A program made the position numbers and the translations under genes. DNA of 26,943 nucleotides from JBCBJZ01 sp038522635. Its GTDB lineage: Bacteria; Pseudomonadota; Alphaproteobacteria; Rhizobiales; Hyphomicrobiaceae. Within the stretch, counting starts at the first letter, position 1; each line of letters opens with the position of its first letter. Positions 23,216 to 26,943 of this stretch are shown piece by piece. The stretch is from assembly GCA_038522635.1 (NCBI GenBank), contig JBCBJZ010000029.1, forward strand, positions 1 to 26,943, written 5' to 3'. Below the pieces are notes generated by a model, which saw only the letters and a program-made list of their open reading frames with translations, ran no database searches and was not told where the DNA came from.

Positions 23216-24727
23216 ATGACATCTTCAAGGACCTGCGACCCGCACAGCGTTTCACAGCCTTCACGCCCGCATGCTGGCGCGGTTGCCCCGCGCTCGTTAA
23301 GCGCGGCGCTCGTCCTGTTCGCCGCCTGCCTTGCGCTGACGTTGACGGCACTCACGCCAGCCCACGCGCGCGGCCCCGTCACGGTGGCGCCGGTTGCGGA
23401 AAAACTGCTCGACAGCGTGGTGAACATTTCGACGTCGCAAGCGGTCAAAGGCCCCAAGGGTGCGCCTCTGCCGCGCGTGCCCGAAGGCTCCCCCTTCGAA
23501 GACTTCTTCAAGGACTTCTTCAGCCGCCGCGGACGCCAGCAGGGCCGCAAAGTCTCATCGCTCGGCTCGGGCTTCGTCATCGACCCCTCGGGCATCATCG
23601 TCACGAACAACCACGTGATCGAAGGTGCCGACGAGATCATCATCAACTTCCGTGACGGCACCAAACTCAAGGTCGACAAGGTGTTGGGGACCGACAAGGA
23701 AACCGATCTTGCCGTACTCAAAGTGACGCCCAAGAAGCCGTTGAAAGCGGTGAAGTTCGGCTCGTCGGCCAACATCAAGGTGGGTGACTGGGTCATGGCG
23801 ATCGGCAACCCCTTCGGTCTTGGCGGCACCGTCACCGTGGGCATCATCTCAGCCAAGCAGCGCGACATCAATTCCGGCCGCTACGACGACTTCCTGCAAA
23901 CCGACGCTTCGATCAACAAGGGCAACTCCGGCGGCCCGTTGTTCAACATGGACGGTGACGTGATCGGCGTTAACACGGCGATCATCTCGCCAGGCGGCGG
24001 CGGCTCGATCGGCATCGGCTTTGCGGTACCCGCCGACACCGCCATCCACATCGTGCAGCAGTTGCGCGATTACGGCGAGACGCGGCGCGGCTGGTTGGGC
24101 GTCAAGATCCAGACGGTCACCGACGATCTCGCGGAGAGCCTTGGCGTGGAAGCCAACCGCGGCGCGTTGATTTCAGAGGTAACACGCGGCGGCCCAGCGG
24201 AGGCTGCAGGCCTCAAGGCCCGCGACGTCATCATCACGTTTGACGGCAAGCCCGTGCGCGCGATGCGCACGCTACCGCGGCTTGTCGCGCAGACCCGGAT
24301 CGGTAAGAGCGTTGAAGTCAAGGTGCGTCGCGATGGCAAGGACGTGACCTTGAACGTGCGGATTGCAAGGCTGCAGGAGGGCAACCGCCCGGTCAAGAAG
24401 CCTGGTGCCGGCGCGGCAACGCCGCCTTCCGTTGAACTTCTAGGGCTGTCGCTAACGCCTCTGACGCCAGCATTGCGCTCCAAATACAATTTGAAGGCGG
24501 ACCTGAACGGCGTCGTGGTCACCAAGGTTGATCCGAGCGCGGCCGCTGCGTCGAAGAACATCAAGGTTGGTGACGTGATCGTCGAAGCCGCGCAGCGTCC
24601 GGTCAAGACCGTAAAGGACATCTCCGCGGGCATCGAACGCATGAAGTCGCTCGGCCGAGGCGCGATCCTTCTCCAGGTTGAAAACGCGAAAGGCGATCTG
24701 CGGTTCGTGGCGGTGCCGATCAAGTAG
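23216..24727 (+). CDS. degP: DegP/DegQ/HtrA-type periplasmic serine endoprotease
   Basis: A 503-aa Do-like (S1C) periplasmic protease-chaperone that degrades misfolded envelope proteins. It has a signal peptide with a long polar start (about 1-51, hydrophobic 28-46, AHA cleavage). The trypsin-like domain has a full catalytic triad: His123 in TNNHVIEG, Asp154 in KETDLAVLK and Ser228 in NKGNSGGPL. Two PDZ domains follow: RGWLGVKIQTVT... and the C-terminal LLGLSLTPLTPALRSKYNL... with GDVIVEAAQRPV. An insert FFKDFFSRRGRQQGRK before the protease domain is a typical LA-loop. Its place after hflKC-DUF2065 unites inner-membrane (FtsH) and periplasmic quality control. The ATG at 23216 follows AAGAGCC. 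The name degP versus degQ is not resolvable. Confidence 0.95.
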   Translation: MTSSRTCDPHSVSQPSRPHAGAVAPRSLSAALVLFAACLALTLTALTPAHARGPVTVAPVAEKLLDSVVNISTSQAVKGPKGAPLPRVPEGSPFEDFFKDFFSRRGRQQGRKVSSLGSGFVIDPSGIIVTNNHVIEGADEIIINFRDGTKLKVDKVLGTDKETDLAVLKVTPKKPLKAVKFGSSANIKVGDWVMAIGNPFGLGGTVTVGIISAKQRDINSGRYDDFLQTDASINKGNSGGPLFNMDGDVIGVNTAIISPGGGGSIGIGFAVPADTAIHIVQQLRDYGETRRGWLGVKIQTVTDDLAESLGVEANRGALISEVTRGGPAEAAGLKARDVIITFDGKPVRAMRTLPRLVAQTRIGKSVEVKVRRDGKDVTLNVRIARLQEGNRPVKKPGAGAATPPSVELLGLSLTPLTPALRSKYNLKADLNGVVVTKVDPSAAAASKNIKVGDVIVEAAQRPVKTVKDISAGIERMKSLGRGAILLQVENAKGDLRFVAVPIK

Positions 24728-25022
24728 GGCAGAGCGATAGGGCGCGCGCCGACCCTGTGCGCGTCATCGCCAGCGGGTGCCCGTCTACGGTCCTCCTTGT
24801 GCTCCTTTGCCGCGGAACAGCATCAGCGGGCTGCCATCGCCGTGTGGCCCACCCCTCGCCTCACCGATCTGGCGATCCGCCCCGCCACAGCCACCTTGCG
24901 CATGCCCCCACCATCGAGCGCTGGCCTTCGCGCGCAAGAGGTGGCATCACCTGTCGCGATCTGATGAACGTGTGCGCCCGGTAGGACGACACGGTTCAAG
25001 CCCTGCCCAACCGGAGCCGCTC
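24728..25022 (+). other. Intergenic region, degP to psd
   Basis: These 295 bp hold no gene I can support. The psd reading frame stays open from 24777, but the upstream part reads as Pro/His/Arg-rich random-like sequence and lacks homology to phosphatidylserine decarboxylases. A possible degP transcript end is the GC-rich palindromic stretch GGGCGCGCGCC (near 24741-24751); there is no U-tract. Confidence 0.4.
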
Positions 25023-25751
25023 TTGTCCTCGCAATCTGCTTCGCAGCGCCACAGCCTGATCGACACCATCACGGATGCGTTCGTGCCCATCCACCCCGAC
25101 GGCCACAAGTTCGTCGGCTTCGGGCTTCTGGCGACCATCATCCTGTTCCTGCTGATGCCCACCCTGGGCTGGATCAGCGCGATCATCACCGCCTGGATCG
25201 CCTACTTCTTCCGCGATCCCGTTCGCGTTGCGCCCTTGCGCGAGGGGCTGATCCTTGCGGCCGCCGACGGGCGCGTCAGCGTGGTAGAAGAGGTGCGACC
25301 GCCCGTCGAATTGGGGCTCGGCGAAGACCGGCGCGTGCGCGTCTCGGTGTTCCTGTCGATCTTCGATGTGCACATCCAGCGCGCGCCGATCGCGGGCCAC
25401 ATCAAGCACTCGATCTACGTGCCCGGCCGTTTCATCAACGCAGCATCAGACAAGGCGAGCGAGGACAACGAACGGCGCAGTCTGGTCATCGAACCGGCTC
25501 AAGGGGTCGCCATCGCCGTGGTGCAGATTGCGGGCCTCGTCGCACGGCGCATCGTGACGTTTGCGGAAGAGGGCCAGTCGATCGGCGCTGCGGAACGCTT
25601 CGGCCTGATCCGTTTCGGCAGCCGGGTCGACGTCTATTTGCCGCCCGGGCAAACCGCGCTCGTGTCGGTCGGACAGCGCACCATTGCCGGCGAAACCGTC
25701 CTTGCCGACTTGCGCTCAGATGAAGCGGAGCGCGAGGCGCGCGCGATTTGA
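25023..25751 (+). CDS. psd: Phosphatidylserine decarboxylase proenzyme (short type)
   Basis: A 242-aa phosphatidylserine decarboxylase (EC 4.1.1.65), the enzyme that produces phosphatidylethanolamine from phosphatidylserine in the inner membrane. It is the short archaeal-type form used by many alphaproteobacteria: membrane helices at about 30-62 (FGLLATIILFLLMPTLGW, ISAIITAWIAYFFRDPVRV), then ADGRVSVVEEV, ISVFLSIFDVHIQRAP-like and DNERRSLVIE segments, and RFGSRVDVYLP. Self-cleavage is expected between Gly199 and Ser200, which makes the pyruvoyl group of the small alpha chain. TTG at 25023 is chosen because CGGAG lies 6 nt upstream and it yields the SLIDTITDAFVPIHPDG start seen in rhizobial homologues. 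pssA follows after 101 bp. Confidence 0.93.
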   Translation: MSSQSASQRHSLIDTITDAFVPIHPDGHKFVGFGLLATIILFLLMPTLGWISAIITAWIAYFFRDPVRVAPLREGLILAAADGRVSVVEEVRPPVELGLGEDRRVRVSVFLSIFDVHIQRAPIAGHIKHSIYVPGRFINAASDKASEDNERRSLVIEPAQGVAIAVVQIAGLVARRIVTFAEEGQSIGAAERFGLIRFGSRVDVYLPPGQTALVSVGQRTIAGETVLADLRSDEAEREARAI

Positions 25752-25852
25752 ACCAGGAACCTTAGAGCAGACCGCGCGTAGCAGTGAGTGAGTGAGCGGC
25801 GCGCTGGTCCTGAAGTCGCCGAACCGCTGAAACCGCTGCGAGCGAAGCCCCC

Positions 25853-26872
25853 TTGGACCCCACACTGCCCCGCCTGGAACGTGAAGAGCGCCGCCGCCGG
25901 CGCCGTCTGCTGTTTCGCAATCGCCGCGTACCGGTGCGGATGCTGGTGCCGAATTTCTTCACGCTGCTTGGGCTGTGCGCGGGGCTGACCTCGATCAGGA
26001 TGGCCATCGACGGGCGGTTTGAGCTGGCGATCGCGCTGGTGGTTGCAGCCGGCTTCCTTGACGCCATCGACGGGCGCGTGGCGCGGCTCCTCAAGGCGCA
26101 GTCGCGGTTCGGCGCCGAACTCGACAGCCTCGCCGACTTCGCCAATTTCGGCATCGCCCCCGCCTTCATTCTCTACCGCTGGTCGCTCGACGATTTGAAG
26201 GGCTTGGGCTGGATCACGGCGCTCATCTTCGCGATCGCCATCGCTTTGCGGCTCGCGCGCTTCAATGCCGCGCTCGATACCGAAGGGCCCAAATGGCGCG
26301 ATGCCTACTTCACCGGCATCCCCGCGCCGGCGGCGGCCATCGTCGTCATGCTGCCTCTCTACATGGAGGCGCTGATGCCGAGCATGGCCGCTTTCCCGCA
26401 TGCGGTTGCGGGCTATACGGTGCTGATCGCCTTCCTGACGATCTCGACCGTGCCGACCTTCTCCGGCAAGCTGCTCGGCGAGCGGATTTCGCGGGAACTG
26501 GTGTTGCCGTTGATGGCCGCGAGCGTGCTCGGCGTGGCGCTGCTCGTGCAGTACCCTTACGTGACGCTCGCCGCAGCGACGGTTGGCTATCTTGCGATCA
26601 TGCCGTGGTCCAAACGTCTGTTCGACCGACGCAGCCAGCTTGAGGCTCACCACGAAGGCAGCGCCAACAGCGATGACGGCGACGACAGCGGTACCGACCA
26701 AGCGCCTTCGCCAGGCAGCGCAGCGACAGCTGAACCGCCCGCGCCCGATGCCACAAGCACCGCCCGCGCTGAGCCCAAGGGCGCCATCGTGCCGTTAAAG
26801 GGACCGAAAGGGCCGAAGAATCGAGATGCCCCCCTAGATCATCGGGCGATCGATCGGGATCACCGTAGGTGA
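25853..26872 (+). CDS. pssA: CDP-diacylglycerol-serine O-phosphatidyltransferase
   Basis: A 339-aa phosphatidylserine synthase (EC 2.7.8.8) of the CDP-alcohol phosphatidyltransferase family; it makes phosphatidylserine, the substrate of psd upstream. The family signature D-G-x2-A-R-x8-G-x3-D-x3-D is perfect: D73, G74, A77, R78, G87, D91, D95. About seven hydrophobic helices run to residue 256. The last about 80 residues are an acidic then Pro/Ala/Lys-rich low-complexity tail (SDDGDDSGTD, KGPKGPK) not needed for catalysis. The reading frame allows only TTG at 25853 as an upstream start, just before DPTLPRLERE. The last 12 codons and the stop come from repeat element copy B, so the natural C-terminus may have been altered by its arrival. 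Confidence 0.93.
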   Translation: MDPTLPRLEREERRRRRRLLFRNRRVPVRMLVPNFFTLLGLCAGLTSIRMAIDGRFELAIALVVAAGFLDAIDGRVARLLKAQSRFGAELDSLADFANFGIAPAFILYRWSLDDLKGLGWITALIFAIAIALRLARFNAALDTEGPKWRDAYFTGIPAPAAAIVVMLPLYMEALMPSMAAFPHAVAGYTVLIAFLTISTVPTFSGKLLGERISRELVLPLMAASVLGVALLVQYPYVTLAAATVGYLAIMPWSKRLFDRRSQLEAHHEGSANSDDGDDSGTDQAPSPGSAATAEPPAPDATSTARAEPKGAIVPLKGPKGPKNRDAPLDHRAIDRDHRR

Positions 26873-26938
26873 GCCCGAAATCGCCCAAAGATGATCTAAT
26901 CTTAAAGTGCAGAGCAACTTTGGGCGCAAAGGCAAGGC
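26834..26938 (+). repeat. 105-bp hairpin element, copy B
   Basis: This is the inverted counterpart of 7953-8057 (97 of 105 matching). The core reads TAGATCATC-GGGCGAT-CGATCGGG-A-TCACC, loop GTA, GGTGA-G-CCCGA-A-ATCGCCC-AAA-GATGATCTA, and the tail AATCTTAAAGTGCAGAGCAA... follows. The match ends 5 bp before the window ends, and copy A's lysK boundary limits the comparison, so the true right end is uncertain. It overlaps the last 39 bp of pssA. Confidence 0.88.
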
Positions 26939-26943
26939 GTGAG

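Noticed and set aside
25634..26701. 355-codon minus-strand frame over psd/pssA
   Set aside because: Charged, repetitive composition and antisense to pssA, whose signature motif is perfect.
26834..26938. Insertion sequence end with an intact transposase
   Set aside because: No transposase or terminal inverted repeats with target duplications were seen around any copy; at most a non-autonomous element.

Overview
The window looks like chromosomal DNA from a GC-rich alphaproteobacterium. The main evidence is a class I (not class II) lysyl-tRNA synthetase, the hflK-hflC-DUF2065-degP cluster, the short-form phosphatidylserine decarboxylase followed by pssA, and a membrane-type (class 2) dihydroorotate dehydrogenase. 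Genus cannot be read from the sequence. I see no rRNA, tRNA, CRISPR array, transposase, integrase or phage gene.

Layout from left to right. 0.2-3.7 kb: sterol desaturase/fatty acid hydroxylase-type membrane protein, an SMR drug-efflux protein, an alpha/beta hydrolase and an MFS transporter. 4.0-5.6 kb: a two-gene unit with an ATGA overlap that encodes an exported caspase-like protease and an exported cysteine-rich protein. 5.6-8.0 kb: a TerB-like protein and lysK. 8.2-12.8 kb: an atypical metallophosphoesterase, then two tandem DUF262-DUF1524 proteins resembling GmrSD/BrxU/SspE nucleases, which are the likely anti-phage island. 13.0-14.9 kb: DUF952 gene overlapping pyrD, then a GFA-family gene in convergent orientation. 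15.1-20.4 kb: two tiny secreted proteins, an MttB-family methyltransferase and a sarcosine/dimethylglycine dehydrogenase-like flavoprotein, together suggesting N-methyl amine catabolism. 20.8-24.7 kb: membrane protein quality control (HflK, HflC, a DUF2065 protein, DegP). 25.0-26.9 kb: phosphatidylethanolamine synthesis (psd, pssA).

The most unusual structure is non-coding. A 105-bp element occurs twice in inverted orientation (after lysK and across the 3' end of pssA), and a third, degenerate copy of its hairpin core overlaps the stop codon of the cysteine-rich gene. Several hairpin positions differ between copies in a pair-preserving way, so the fold rather than the sequence appears to be maintained. 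In pssA the element encodes the last 12 residues and the stop codon.

Other regulatory-looking DNA: a perfect CRP-type TGTGA-N6-TCACA site before the 94-aa secreted protein, a long hairpin holding the likely ribosome binding site of the flavoprotein gene, a perfect dyad between the divergent DUF262 and DUF952-pyrD units, and a 26-bp tandem repeat at the 3' end of the mttB-like gene. Several genes (metallophosphoesterase, second DUF262 gene, psd, pssA) seem to start at TTG. All functions are assigned from motifs read by eye; no database search was possible.
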